DNA from: an uncultured Oscillospiraceae bacterium
GTDB lineage: Bacteria; Bacillota; Clostridia; Oscillospirales; Oscillospiraceae
DNA: 30,595 nt
Assembly: GCA_910584045.1 (NCBI GenBank)
Contig: CAJTYO010000016.1
Coordinates: 25,515-56,109 of the forward strand
Direction of reading: 5' to 3'
This document shows positions 23,692 through 30,595 of the stretch, piece by piece. Each line of letters starts with the position of its first letter. Position 1 is the first letter of the stretch. A program made the position numbers and the translations under genes. Below the pieces are notes generated by a model. It was not told where the DNA came from. It ran no database searches and saw nothing but the letters and a program-made list of their open reading frames with translations.

Positions 23692-25374
23692 TCACTGGAT
23701 GATATTCGCCAGGGTAATCCCTGTGTAATAGAATAGCAAAATATTCTCGTATGTATACCCTTGCTCCGCCATGGCCTTGGCTCCGTACTGGCTCATGCCC
23801 ACGCCGTGGCCCCAGCCGGTGCCGGTGATAGTGATCCCGTCTCCGGTCCCGGCGGACGCGCCGGAGGGCTGGAGGAGGGACGTGCCGGAGGCGGTGATGA
23901 CATATGTGCTCCCCCCGCTCAGCTGGCCCACCAGGCCGCCGCTGGAGATAGCATAAATCTCGCTGAGGCTGGTAAGCTTCTCACCGGACGGGTTGACAGT
24001 CCAATCCACGCCCCCGCTGCCGCCGCCGGAGATGGTGAAGCGCATACTCTTGGCGTCCAAAGCCCAGCGACAGGCTTCCTTGGTCAGTACCACCGTTTTG
24101 CCGGAAGTATCGCGGAAGGTGATCTCCGCCACGTTTCCCGTGGGGGTGGTCTTGGAGACATAGGCTGAAGTTATAGTTCCAATGGAGTGGCCCCGCTCCC
24201 GCAGGCGACTGGCCAGCTGGCTGAAGGTATAGTTGATGGTGTAAGCGTAGTCAGGGATGTTGGTCAGCTTCTCATAGGGGTCCTCCTTTCCCACCAGGTA
24301 GGGCATGGGATTGGACCACACGTTTTCCGAAGATTCCGACGCGCCGCCGTTGGCGGAGCAGTAGTAGGTCTCGGCGTATTTCCCGCCATACATAGCCGCG
24401 ATGCCCGCCGTCTCCTGCACCGCCTGGTCCGTCACAGCGCTGGCCAGATTGACCCCCTGATAGACCTGACAGTCGGTGGTGTTGCATACGTCAAAGCGGT
24501 AGCTGTCATAGTGCTTGCTGGGCAGCAGGGCGTAGGTCCGAGCGCAGACCGCTTGGGCCTTCAGTGCCTCCAGGGGCCAGACAGGGCTCATTTCATAGGG
24601 CAGAACCCCTTTCACATAGTCGTCCAGAGGCAGAATGTTGATGACGTTCAGATTCCCCCCCGTGCTGCGGCGGTACTCAAATCCTCCGTACCAGCGGTAG
24701 CCCTTGAACCATGTCTGGGCCTTCCCCGCCCCGGCGTTTGGCTGAATCCCCAGGCTCTTGGCCCCGGAGCAGTCGAAGGCGAAAAGAATTTCGTCGCCCC
24801 CGGTCTCGGTGACGACCACGCCGGTGGCGCTGGGAGCGGACACGCTGCCGGAGACGGCGCGATCCATGCCATACCGATCCTTCCAGCTCCTGGTGGCGTA
24901 AGAAGCGGCGGCCACTTCTGCGTCCTCCCTGGCGGTGAAGTTGCCCATACGGACTCGGAAGGTGTTGTTGACGAAGGCCGGGAAGGCATCCGGCAGCTGC
25001 GCGGCGGCATAGGCGGCCTCCTCAAAGGTAGGGAACTCCTCCAGCAGCTGGACGTGGTAGCCGCCGATCACACCGTCGGTCTTGGCAGGACGGGCGGCGG
25101 AGTAGGTCTTTCCACTGCGGTAGATGGTTCCATCCGCCGTCATGGAGATGGTGGTCTGGGGCAGAAAGCCGATCTCGCTGAAGGACCGGGTGCTCTCGTC
25201 AAACCACCCCAGATAGTAGCCAGATCCCTCGTAATTTTCCAGGTTGGCGGAGTACAGCGCCTTGTCGCCATAGTAGAGGCCGACTTTGATGATGTTCTCC
25301 GCAGCGCGGGCGGAAACGGTTAATGTGACCGCAGTCAGCATACAAAGGAAAAAAGTGAACAAAAACTTCTTCAT
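23692..25374 (-). CDS. SpoIID/LytB-domain protein, secreted
   Basis: A 560-residue exported protein with a cleavable-looking signal peptide (MKKFLFTFFLCMLTAVTLTV, cleavage near SARA-A). A SPOR-like region (about 100-165, FEEAAYAAAQL...FRVRMGNF) precedes the SpoIID domain, with the conserved LPLDDYVKGVLPYEMSPVWP; Glu261 aligns with the catalytic Glu of SpoIID, a lytic transglycosylase acting on denuded glycan strands during engulfment. NGGASESSENVW and GWGHGVGMSQYGAKAMAEQG are also family motifs. It is longer than Bacillus SpoIID (about 340), so it may be a paralogue or a LytB-like protein. GGAGGTGCC lies directly before the ATG at 25374. queA follows with four-base overlap or 17 bases gap, depending on its start. 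Confidence 0.9.
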   Translation of the reverse strand: MKKFLFTFFLCMLTAVTLTVSARAAENIIKVGLYYGDKALYSANLENYEGSGYYLGWFDESTRSFSEIGFLPQTTISMTADGTIYRSGKTYSAARPAKTDGVIGGYHVQLLEEFPTFEEAAYAAAQLPDAFPAFVNNTFRVRMGNFTAREDAEVAAASYATRSWKDRYGMDRAVSGSVSAPSATGVVVTETGGDEILFAFDCSGAKSLGIQPNAGAGKAQTWFKGYRWYGGFEYRRSTGGNLNVINILPLDDYVKGVLPYEMSPVWPLEALKAQAVCARTYALLPSKHYDSYRFDVCNTTDCQVYQGVNLASAVTDQAVQETAGIAAMYGGKYAETYYCSANGGASESSENVWSNPMPYLVGKEDPYEKLTNIPDYAYTINYTFSQLASRLRERGHSIGTITSAYVSKTTPTGNVAEITFRDTSGKTVVLTKEACRWALDAKSMRFTISGGGSGGVDWTVNPSGEKLTSLSEIYAISSGGLVGQLSGGSTYVITASGTSLLQPSGASAGTGDGITITGTGWGHGVGMSQYGAKAMAEQGYTYENILLFYYTGITLANIIQ

Positions 25375-25400
25375 GGCACCTCCAAAAGGGACGAAAACGG

Positions 25401-25429
25401 TTGACAGGGTGCAAAAAATATGGTATGAA
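25401..25429 (+). promoter_or_regulatory. asd: Possible promoter of asd
   Basis: A perfect TTGACA (25401-25406), 17 bases, then TATGAA (25424-25429; four of six). It would give a leader of about 210 bases. The gap 25430-25644 shows no gene; no riboswitch is recognised, though a lysine-type leader would be conceivable for this gene. Confidence 0.45.
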
Positions 25430-25644
25430 AGTACGGTACATCTGCGGCGGATACCGCATAACGTAGTACAGTATACACGGAGCCGCCGGATTTTTCAACC
25501 CAGGATTCGACAGGATTCCCTTTTCTGCCCCTGCCAACTTCTGGGGGAGGTGGCTCTTTTGCCCTATCTGTCTGGACAGTACCCATTTTTGGCAGAGTAT
25601 GGATCGATTTATTCCGATTTTTAGATACATATGGAGGTTTTGTT

Positions 25645-26727
25645 ATGAAGGAATATCGTGTTGGTATTATCGGCTGCACCGGCATGGTGGGCCAGCGCTT
25701 TGTCACTTTGATGGAGGGACACCCCTGGTTCAAGCTCACCGCTCTGGCAGCCAGTGCCCGCAGCGCTGGCCGGAGCTATGAGGAAGCCGTATCGGGCCGA
25801 TGGTCCATGACCTCGCCCATTCCCGAGGAGGCGAAGTCCCTGGTGGTCCTGGACGCCCAGGCGGACGCGGAGCGGCTGGCCGGAATGGTGGATTTCGTTT
25901 TTTGCGCTGTAGATATGAAAAAAGATGAAATTCAGGCGCTGGAGGAGCGCTACGCCAAGCTGGAGTGCCCCGTAGTGTCCAACAACAGCGCCCACCGGTG
26001 GACCGAGGATGTGCCCATGGTGGTGCCGGAGATCAACGCAGACCACATCCGCCTCATTGACGCTCAGCGCAAACGTCTGGGCACCAAGCGGGGCTTTATC
26101 GCCGTCAAATCCAACTGCTCCCTCCAGTCCTATGTCCCCGCCCTGCATCCCCTGCGGAAGTACGGGCTGGAGCGCGCTCTGGTATGTACATATCAGGCCA
26201 TCTCCGGCGCGGGCAAGACCTTTGAGCGCTGGCCGGAAATGGTGGACAACTGCATCCCCTATATCGGCGGCGAGGAGGAGAAGAGCGAGCGGGAGCCCAT
26301 GAAGCTGTGGGGCGCGGTGGAGGACGGGAAGCTGACGCTGGCCCAGAGTCCGGCTATAACGGCTCAGTGCTTCCGGGTTGCCTGCCAGGATGGACATATG
26401 GCGGCCTGCTTTATGAAGTTCCAAGATGGCCGCAAGCCCACCGAGGAGCAGATCAAAGCCGATTGGGCCGGCTTCTCCGGGCGAGCCCAAGAGCTGAAGC
26501 TCCCCTCCGCTCCCAAGCAGTTCCTCCACTACTTCGAGGAACCCGACCGGCCTCAGACCCGGCTGGACCGGATGCTGGAGAATGGTATGGCGGTGTCTGT
26601 GGGCCGTCTGCGGCCCGACAGCCAGTACGACTATAAGTTTGTCTGCCTCAGTCACAACACCCTGCGGGGTGCTGCTGGCGGCGGGGTGTTGCTGGCAGAG
26701 CTTCTGTGCGCGGAAAACTATATCTGA
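25645..26727 (+). CDS. asd: Aspartate-semialdehyde dehydrogenase
   Basis: A 360-residue NADPH-dependent enzyme that reduces aspartyl phosphate to aspartate semialdehyde, the branch point to lysine/diaminopimelate, threonine and methionine. The nucleotide-binding loop GCTGMVGQ is at 10-17, the catalytic Cys158 is in SNCSLQSYVPAL, followed by TYQAISGAGKTF. The pattern is that of the archaeal/fungal-type branch rather than the short E. coli type. GGAGG lies seven bases before the ATG at 25645. It stands alone, with a strong terminator behind it. Confidence 0.95.
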   Translation: MKEYRVGIIGCTGMVGQRFVTLMEGHPWFKLTALAASARSAGRSYEEAVSGRWSMTSPIPEEAKSLVVLDAQADAERLAGMVDFVFCAVDMKKDEIQALEERYAKLECPVVSNNSAHRWTEDVPMVVPEINADHIRLIDAQRKRLGTKRGFIAVKSNCSLQSYVPALHPLRKYGLERALVCTYQAISGAGKTFERWPEMVDNCIPYIGGEEEKSEREPMKLWGAVEDGKLTLAQSPAITAQCFRVACQDGHMAACFMKFQDGRKPTEEQIKADWAGFSGRAQELKLPSAPKQFLHYFEEPDRPQTRLDRMLENGMAVSVGRLRPDSQYDYKFVCLSHNTLRGAAGGGVLLAELLCAENYI

Positions 26728-26751
26728 AATCGTTGGAAAACAGCGGAAAAC

Positions 26752-26792
26752 AGCACAGCCCCGCGCTCTCAGTGAGAGCGCGGGGCTGTGCT
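26752..26792. terminator. Bidirectional terminator between asd and the hemolysin III gene
   Basis: A 19-bp perfect stem (26752-26770 with 26774-26792, AGCACAGCCCCGCG... on the left arm) around a 3-base loop. It lies between convergent genes, 25 bases after asd and 10 after the hemolysin III stop. On the reverse side T-rich sequence (TGTTTTCCGCTGTTTTCC) follows; on the + side only CTGTATTTCTC. Confidence 0.8.
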
Positions 26793-26801
26793 CTGTATTT
26801 C

Positions 26802-27449
26802 TCAGGGCAGGCAGTATAGAGCGATGCAGAAAAATTGCAGGATGCTCCCCGCCAGGACAAACAGGTGCCAGACAAAGTGCATATACCTCCCCTGGGATTT
26901 GTAAAACACGATCCCCGCGGTATAGGCCAGTCCGCCGCCAACCAGCAGCCCCAACCCCAGCGGCGGCAGAGCCGCCACGATGGCCCGCATGGCCACTACC
27001 ACCAGCCAGCCCATCAGTGCGTACAGCGCCAGGGACAGCTTGTCAAACCGCTTGAGGTCGATGGCGTTGAGGACAATACCCACCACCGCCAAGGTGGTGT
27101 TGGTCAAAAACAGGAGCCACCCGATCCGTCCGCCTACCACCAGCAGGGACATAGGCACATAGGTTCCCAGAATCAGCACAAAGATGGAGCAGTGATCCAT
27201 GATGCGCAGAGCCCTCTTCACCTCCGGATTCCGCGCGGCGTGATACACCGCCGAGGCGGTGTACAGCAACACCAGACTGACGGCGTAGGCGGTCAGGCTG
27301 AAACCGGCTTTCGCTGAACCGGACAGGATCCCCCGTACCGCCAGGGGCACTGCCCCCGCCAACGCCAGCGCAGCCCCCAGCCCGTGAGATATAGTGTTGG
27401 CGATTTCCTCACCCCAGCTCTGGGGCCGTTTGATTTTTTCAGATGCCAT
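26802..27449 (-). CDS. Hemolysin III/PAQR-family membrane protein
   Basis: A 215-residue protein with seven predicted membrane segments. It has the PAQR/HlyIII signature: SHGLGAALAL in the first segment, SAVYHAAR, RIMDHCSIFVLILGTYVP, and the C-terminal MHFVWHLFVL; the His and Asp residues form the zinc site in this superfamily. Bacterial members (YqfA/HlyIII) affect membrane fluidity or haemolysis in some species, but the reaction is not established. AAGGAGC lies eight bases before the ATG at 27449. A strong promoter with an overlapping palindrome points to repressor control. Confidence 0.92.
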   Translation of the reverse strand: MASEKIKRPQSWGEEIANTISHGLGAALALAGAVPLAVRGILSGSAKAGFSLTAYAVSLVLLYTASAVYHAARNPEVKRALRIMDHCSIFVLILGTYVPMSLLVVGGRIGWLLFLTNTTLAVVGIVLNAIDLKRFDKLSLALYALMGWLVVVAMRAIVAALPPLGLGLLVGGGLAYTAGIVFYKSQGRYMHFVWHLFVLAGSILQFFCIALYCLP

Positions 27450-27488
27450 GTTGAACGCTCCTTCCTTTGATCTACAGAACTATTATAT

Positions 27489-27505
27489 CTAATATTTAAT
27501 ATTAG
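27489..27505. promoter_or_regulatory. Palindromic operator at the hemolysin III promoter
   Basis: CTAATATT-T-AATATTAG (+ strand), a perfect 17-bp palindrome that touches the -10 box and covers the likely start of transcription. Classic position for a repressor (MarR/TetR-like size), protein unknown. Confidence 0.6.
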
Positions 27506-27532
27506 TATACATTGTTTCGCTTGCTTTGTCAA
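27504..27532 (-). promoter_or_regulatory. Sigma-A promoter of the hemolysin III gene
   Basis: Reverse strand: TTGACA (27527-27532), 17 bases, TATACT (27504-27509). Full -35 match and ideal spacing. Confidence 0.88.
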
Positions 27533-27566
27533 GTGGCTGCACCAAATTATTTTTTGATTTTATATA

Positions 27567-27595
27567 TTGCATTATGTATGGAAATCCGGTATACT
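27567..27595 (+). promoter_or_regulatory. Sigma-A promoter of the DUF1836 gene
   Basis: TTGCAT (27567-27572), 17 bases, TATACT (27590-27595), 27 bases before the ATG. It is divergent from the hemolysin III promoter, 34 bases between the -35 boxes. Confidence 0.8.
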
Positions 27596-27622
27596 ACATA
27601 AAAAAAGAAGGGAGCGGTTCGC

Positions 27623-28207
27623 ATGGCCGAAGAGCGTACAGGCGCGGCACAGCGCCTGGCGGAGTGGATGGACGAACTGGAAAAATTTGATCTGCCGGAT
27701 TGGGACAGCCTGCCCCAGCTGGACTTATACATGGACCAGGTGATTTTGCTTCTGACCCGCTACCTCGCTCCGCTGGGGCGGGGAGGGGAGGAGAAGGCTG
27801 TCACTGCCAGCATCATCAATAACTATGTTCGCATGAGGGTTGTACCCCCGCCGGTGAAGAAACGGTATTCCCGGATGCATCTGGCCTATCTTGTCATCAT
27901 CTGCCTGCTCAAGCAGAGCTTGAGCATTTCCTGTATCCAGCGGCTGCTGCCGGTGGATCACGGCGAGGCGGAAGCTCGGGCACTGTATACGGATTTTGTC
28001 CGGCAGTATAGAGCTTGCGCCCGATTTCTGCGAGGTCTGCCTCTCTGCGGCGGAGAGCTGGTGGTGGAGAAGGGAGTGCACCTGCCTCTGGAGGAAAGGA
28101 ATATGGTAATGACCTCCGCCATCCTGTCCACCCTGTCGAAGTCTCTGACGGAATTCCTGCTTCAGGAGGACGGCGAGGCGTCCGAGGGGGAGGATGACGA
28201 GGATTGA
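27623..28207 (+). CDS. DUF1836-family protein
   Basis: A 194-residue protein of the DUF1836 family, common in Firmicutes. Family features seen: the acidic N-terminal DLPDWDSLPQLDLYMDQVI, TASIINNYVRMRVVPPPVKKRYSRMHLAYLVIICLLKQSLSI, which reads like a MerR-type helix-turn-helix (NNYVR...KKRYSR). Function is not established; a DNA-binding regulator is likely. It ends with an acidic tail (GEASEGEDDED). The ribosome site is GAAGGGAG, nine bases before the ATG. It is divergent from the hemolysin III gene and could regulate it through the palindrome at 27489; this is inference from position only. Confidence 0.9.
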   Translation: MAEERTGAAQRLAEWMDELEKFDLPDWDSLPQLDLYMDQVILLLTRYLAPLGRGGEEKAVTASIINNYVRMRVVPPPVKKRYSRMHLAYLVIICLLKQSLSISCIQRLLPVDHGEAEARALYTDFVRQYRACARFLRGLPLCGGELVVEKGVHLPLEERNMVMTSAILSTLSKSLTEFLLQEDGEASEGEDDED

Positions 28208-28348
28208 AAAATCGGTCCTGGCTGGGCAGTGTCATTAAGTTAAGCATATACCTCGCCCGAAAAAAAGCCCACCGCCTTTTCTGGAAAGATGAACCACCCC
28301 AACATGTGCGGACAGCACAAAAAGGTCCCTGGTAGGAAATATTAAGAA
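28208..28348. other. Probable outer end of a decayed IS3-family element
   Basis: Between the DUF1836 stop and the transposase stop. The reverse strand at about 28280-28325 (TTTTTGTGCTGTCCGCACATGT, then TGGGGTGGTTCATC) resembles the terminal sequence that follows the transposase in IS3-family elements, but the exact end and a target duplication cannot be fixed because the other end is gone. Confidence 0.35.
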
Positions 28349-28553
28349 TTAAGCGGAGAGGCGTTGCGCAAGCAGCGTCTCTCCCGTTTTTATTTAACTG
28401 GATGCGCTCGTGGTTATAGAAATAAATAAAATCGTCAATCAGTTCTCTGGCTTGCTGAAAAGTCCCGATTTTATGCCGATAAATGCACTCAGTCTTGAGG
28501 ATAGAGAAGAAATTTTCTGCCATAGCGTTATCATAGCAGTTTCCACGTCTTGA
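28349..28553 (-). pseudogene. IS3-family transposase, C-terminal fragment
   Basis: The reverse strand reads SRRGNCYDNAMAENFFSILK, then ECIYRHKIGTFQQARELIDDF and YNHERIQL, the end of the DDE integrase core of IS3-family (IS150-like) OrfB; the E of NFFSILKTE is the last catalytic acid. The rest of the gene is missing: similarity stops exactly where the adhesin fragment begins at about 28554. Near 28390 the frame shifts; the sequence TGETLLAQRLSA followed by TAA at 28349 is the likely original end in another frame. Inactive remnant, about 65 residues. Confidence 0.85.
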
Positions 28554-29869
28554 CAGCACCTCTGTTCCTAATATCGTAGAGGACGGCGGGAGTGTGACTC
28601 TGTATGTCAAGGAGACCAAAGCGCCAGCAGACTGCACCCCGTTGGCCTCTCCCTTTACCGTAACCTGCAAAGCGCCGGAAAACAGTACGGCGGCGGGCGC
28701 GGTCCAGGTTGGACCGGCAAATGGGATCGAGAACGGCGGCATCCCCGAACCGGGGAAGGCCCTCCTGTTCAAGCGGGACGCTCTGACTAATACTGGCGTC
28801 GGCCCCGCTACGTTTAAGTTCTCCTCTGTCACCAACGGCGTCTATGCGTTTGACACCGATGAATCCGGCGTGCTGGAGAGTGTTCAGTTGTGGGACCCCG
28901 CCGAGGCCGCTGGTAAGTACATCAAGCCCGGTGAGTACGCCGTGACGGAATTGATTCCGCCCCCCAATTACGAGCCCACCACTGAGGTCCAGCAGATCAA
29001 GCTGGAGCTGGATGCCAACGGTAATCCTATCCCCGCCGGGCCCCTCGTCTTCAAAAATCTGGCGAAGGTCGGATTGAAGATCGTGAACTATGACCGGCAG
29101 AGCCATAGGCCCATGGCGAACGTCACCTTTGAGATTTTCCGGGATGGCATCTCCATCGGACACTATGAAACCGACCAGAGCGGTGAGATTTTGCTGACCG
29201 GCATCGAGCCGGGTACCTACCGGGCAGTGGAGATGGACACCGGGGATGACAGCCACATCAAAGACACCGCCCCCCAAGAGATCGAGCTGACCGCCGGCTG
29301 TGGCATCAAGGAGCTGTTTTTCTTCAATGACACCAAGCCCGGCATGAAGCTAGTGAAGGTGGACAGCGCCGACCTGTCCAAGACCATCCCCGGTGTGAAG
29401 TTCAGCATCCGGGCCATCGACGGCAGCTACGGTCCCCAGGAGTTTGTCACGGACGGAAACGGCGAGATTGATTTGAGCAACCTCCCCACCGGCTCTTACG
29501 AAGTGACTGAGCTGGAATGTCTCGGCTATGTGGTGGACAACGCCCAGCGGATCATCCACCTGCGGGCCAACGACACCGTCGAATTTGTGTTCACAAATAA
29601 AAAAGCCCGGCCTGCGGCTGATTAAAACCAGCGCGGACGGGTCTGCTTTGGACGGTGTTACCTTTAAGATCACCCCCATTGGGGACGCCAGCCACTCCAT
29701 TGACCGCACCACGGCAAACGGGAGTGAGATTCTGGTGGAGGGCCTGGAGCCGGGAATTTACTCCGTTGTAGAGACGGCCACCCTGCCTAATCACATTCTG
29801 GACACCACCGAGTAACATGTGGAGCTGTCTCCGGGCAAGACCGCTGAGATCCATCTGCAAAATGACAGG
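28554..29869 (+). pseudogene. SpaA/Cna-B repeat adhesin, truncated and frameshifted
   Basis: A headless gene of tandem SpaA (prealbumin-like, Cna-B) repeats as in sortase-anchored pilins and adhesins. At least four repeats are seen, each with a GxYxVxE strand (GEYAVTELIP, GTYRAVEMDT, GSYEVTELEC, GIYSVVETAT) and a linking FxNxK strand (KPGMKLVKVD, KPGLRLIKTS). The N-terminus (signal peptide) is lost at the junction with the IS3 fragment. The frame breaks at an A6 run (29599-29604; one A too many), giving an early stop at 29623; the next frame continues the same repeat until TAA at 29813, after which HVELSPGKTAEIHLQND still matches the repeat. No C-terminal LPXTG signal remains. Almost certainly non-functional. 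Confidence 0.88.
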
Positions 29870-30269
29870 CATGTGGAAGGGAAACTTTTTGCCACATTTG
29901 TGTGCGGACTAAAGAGAGAATTGGACGACCTTGACGAGGTAACGCTGCAGGAATACTGCCGGTGCCTGTGTGACGATATGCTCAAGGATGGAAGCGCCTT
30001 TTCTCCTCTTGTTCGTGAACATGGAACGGTCTCCATACGCATCTGACGGGACAGAAGCCGTTTCCTGCTCACGGAGCAGCAGATGGAACGCGCCCCATGG
30101 CGCAAGCCCAAATCAAAGCAGAAAGCGAAAGACCTGCTAATAAAAGTCAAGCTCAAAATGGAAGAAACGCAAAGTTTTTTGTGGATTGTAAAAAGAGTAT
30201 AGCAAAGCAAGCCACCGCCATTGAAAATTTTTAGCGCTGGCCTAAGATAAGCTGGACTGTGGCTGAATG
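29870..30269 (+). other. Unidentified gene remnants
   Basis: About 400 bases with no intact gene. The frame that carries the adhesin repeats runs on as KLFATFVCGLKRELDDLDEV to a stop at 30044, with nothing of the repeat pattern. In the same frame past that TGA it reads FLLTEQQMERAPWRKPKSKQ and on to a TAG near 30200. Both look like pieces of former coding sequence, perhaps from a mobile element; I do not recognise them. Confidence 0.4.
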
Positions 30270-30595
30270 TTAGGCTTGGAGGCTGTCCAGATACTTCTTC
30301 ACAGCAGCATAGTAGATACGCAGGAACTTGTTGGCGGAGGCCATCATGTAGACGCGATAAGGCTTGCCCTCGGCACGTTTCCTGTCCATGAACTGGTACA
30401 CCGGCTCATCAGCGGGCGAACGCTGGAGGATCACACTCATCACTAGGAACAGCGTCCTACGCAGGGCAGAGGAGCCACGTTTAGAGATACTGCGGCTGCG
30501 AATCTCCATCTGGCCGGACTGGTACGGCGGGGCGTCAACGCCCGCGAAAGCCACCAGCGCCTTCTTAGAGTGGAGGCGGCGCACATCGCCGATCT
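30270..30595 (-). CDS. IS110-family transposase, C-terminal part (runs off window)
   Basis: The reverse strand enters from the right edge and ends in TAA at 30270, about 108 residues. It reads IGDVRRLHSKKALVAFAGVD then PPYQSGQ...ISKRGSSALRRTLF, the Transposase_20 domain (helix-hairpin part with conserved Ser) of IS110/IS1111-type elements. These enzymes have a RuvC-like N-terminal domain and use a bridge RNA encoded next to the gene; the bridge RNA side cannot be judged here. Nothing shows whether the full gene outside the window is intact. Confidence 0.88.
   Translation of the reverse strand, partial: IGDVRRLHSKKALVAFAGVDAPPYQSGQMEIRSRSISKRGSSALRRTLFLVMSVILQRSPADEPVYQFMDRKRAEGKPYRVYMMASANKFLRIYYAAVKKYLDSLQA

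Noticed and set aside
24187..25323. 378-codon + strand frame opposite the SpoIID-like gene
   Set aside because: Antisense shadow; no family features.
25621..26655. 344-codon reverse-strand frame opposite asd
   Set aside because: Antisense shadow of the asd reading frame.
27909..28835. 308-codon reverse-strand frame across DUF1836, the IS3 tail and the adhesin start
   Set aside because: Only its middle is a real transposase piece; both ends are antisense to other genes, so it is an accident of the junction.
1..30595. CRISPR arrays, tRNA or rRNA genes
   Set aside because: No evenly spaced direct repeats and no cloverleaf or rRNA sequence recognised by eye on either strand.

Overview
The window looks like a chromosome segment of a high-GC, spore-forming Clostridia bacterium, most like the gut Oscillospiraceae (Flavonifractor/Oscillibacter-type). 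This is inferred from the GC-rich coding sequence, AGGAGG-type ribosome sites, sigma-A-like promoters, and sporulation-type genes (a BofA C-terminus, a SpoIID/LytB protein) next to Firmicutes-type housekeeping genes.

Left part (1-13150). After the tail of bofA comes a reverse-strand gene that joins a sugar-type MFS transporter to a complete family 2 glycoside hydrolase in one 1019-residue frame. A 52-residue ORF with its own terminator follows. Then a reverse-strand housekeeping run reads from a strong promoter at 13119-13148 down to a hairpin at 3897-3923: gdpP, an acetyltransferase, rplI, dnaB, tilS, a DUF1648 membrane protein, a second acetyltransferase, hpt and ftsH. Several junctions overlap (dnaB/tilS; tilS/DUF1648 by ATGA), so it probably works as one long operon for c-di-AMP turnover, replication, tRNA decoding, purine salvage and membrane proteolysis.

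Middle (13150-20000). A small putative lipoprotein and a VanW/G5-like surface protein lie on the + strand. Facing them is the most unusual locus, a tightly coupled four-gene reverse-strand operon (19444 to 15861). Its genes encode (1) an alpha-helical, cyclase/toroid-like protein with a C-terminal nucleoside-deoxyribosyltransferase/TIR-like domain, (2) a stand-alone domain of the same kind whose conserved Glu is Met, (3) a protein I do not recognise, and (4) a HIT-family nucleotide hydrolase/transferase. Its promoter overlaps a 9-bp inverted repeat. The set suggests a nucleotide- or NAD-based stress or phage-defence module, by inference only. NAD synthetase (nadE) is read divergently next to it.

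Right part (20000-30595). nadE is followed by a hairpin-rich gap. The reverse-strand run SpoIID-like, queA, acetyltransferase comes next, then asd, a hemolysin III/PAQR membrane protein (promoter overlapped by a perfect 17-bp palindrome) and a divergent DUF1836 gene. The last 2.3 kb is decayed: an IS3-family transposase tail fused abruptly to a headless SpaA/Cna-B repeat adhesin pseudogene with a frameshift and a nonsense codon, unidentified remnants, and the C-terminus of an IS110-family transposase running off the window.
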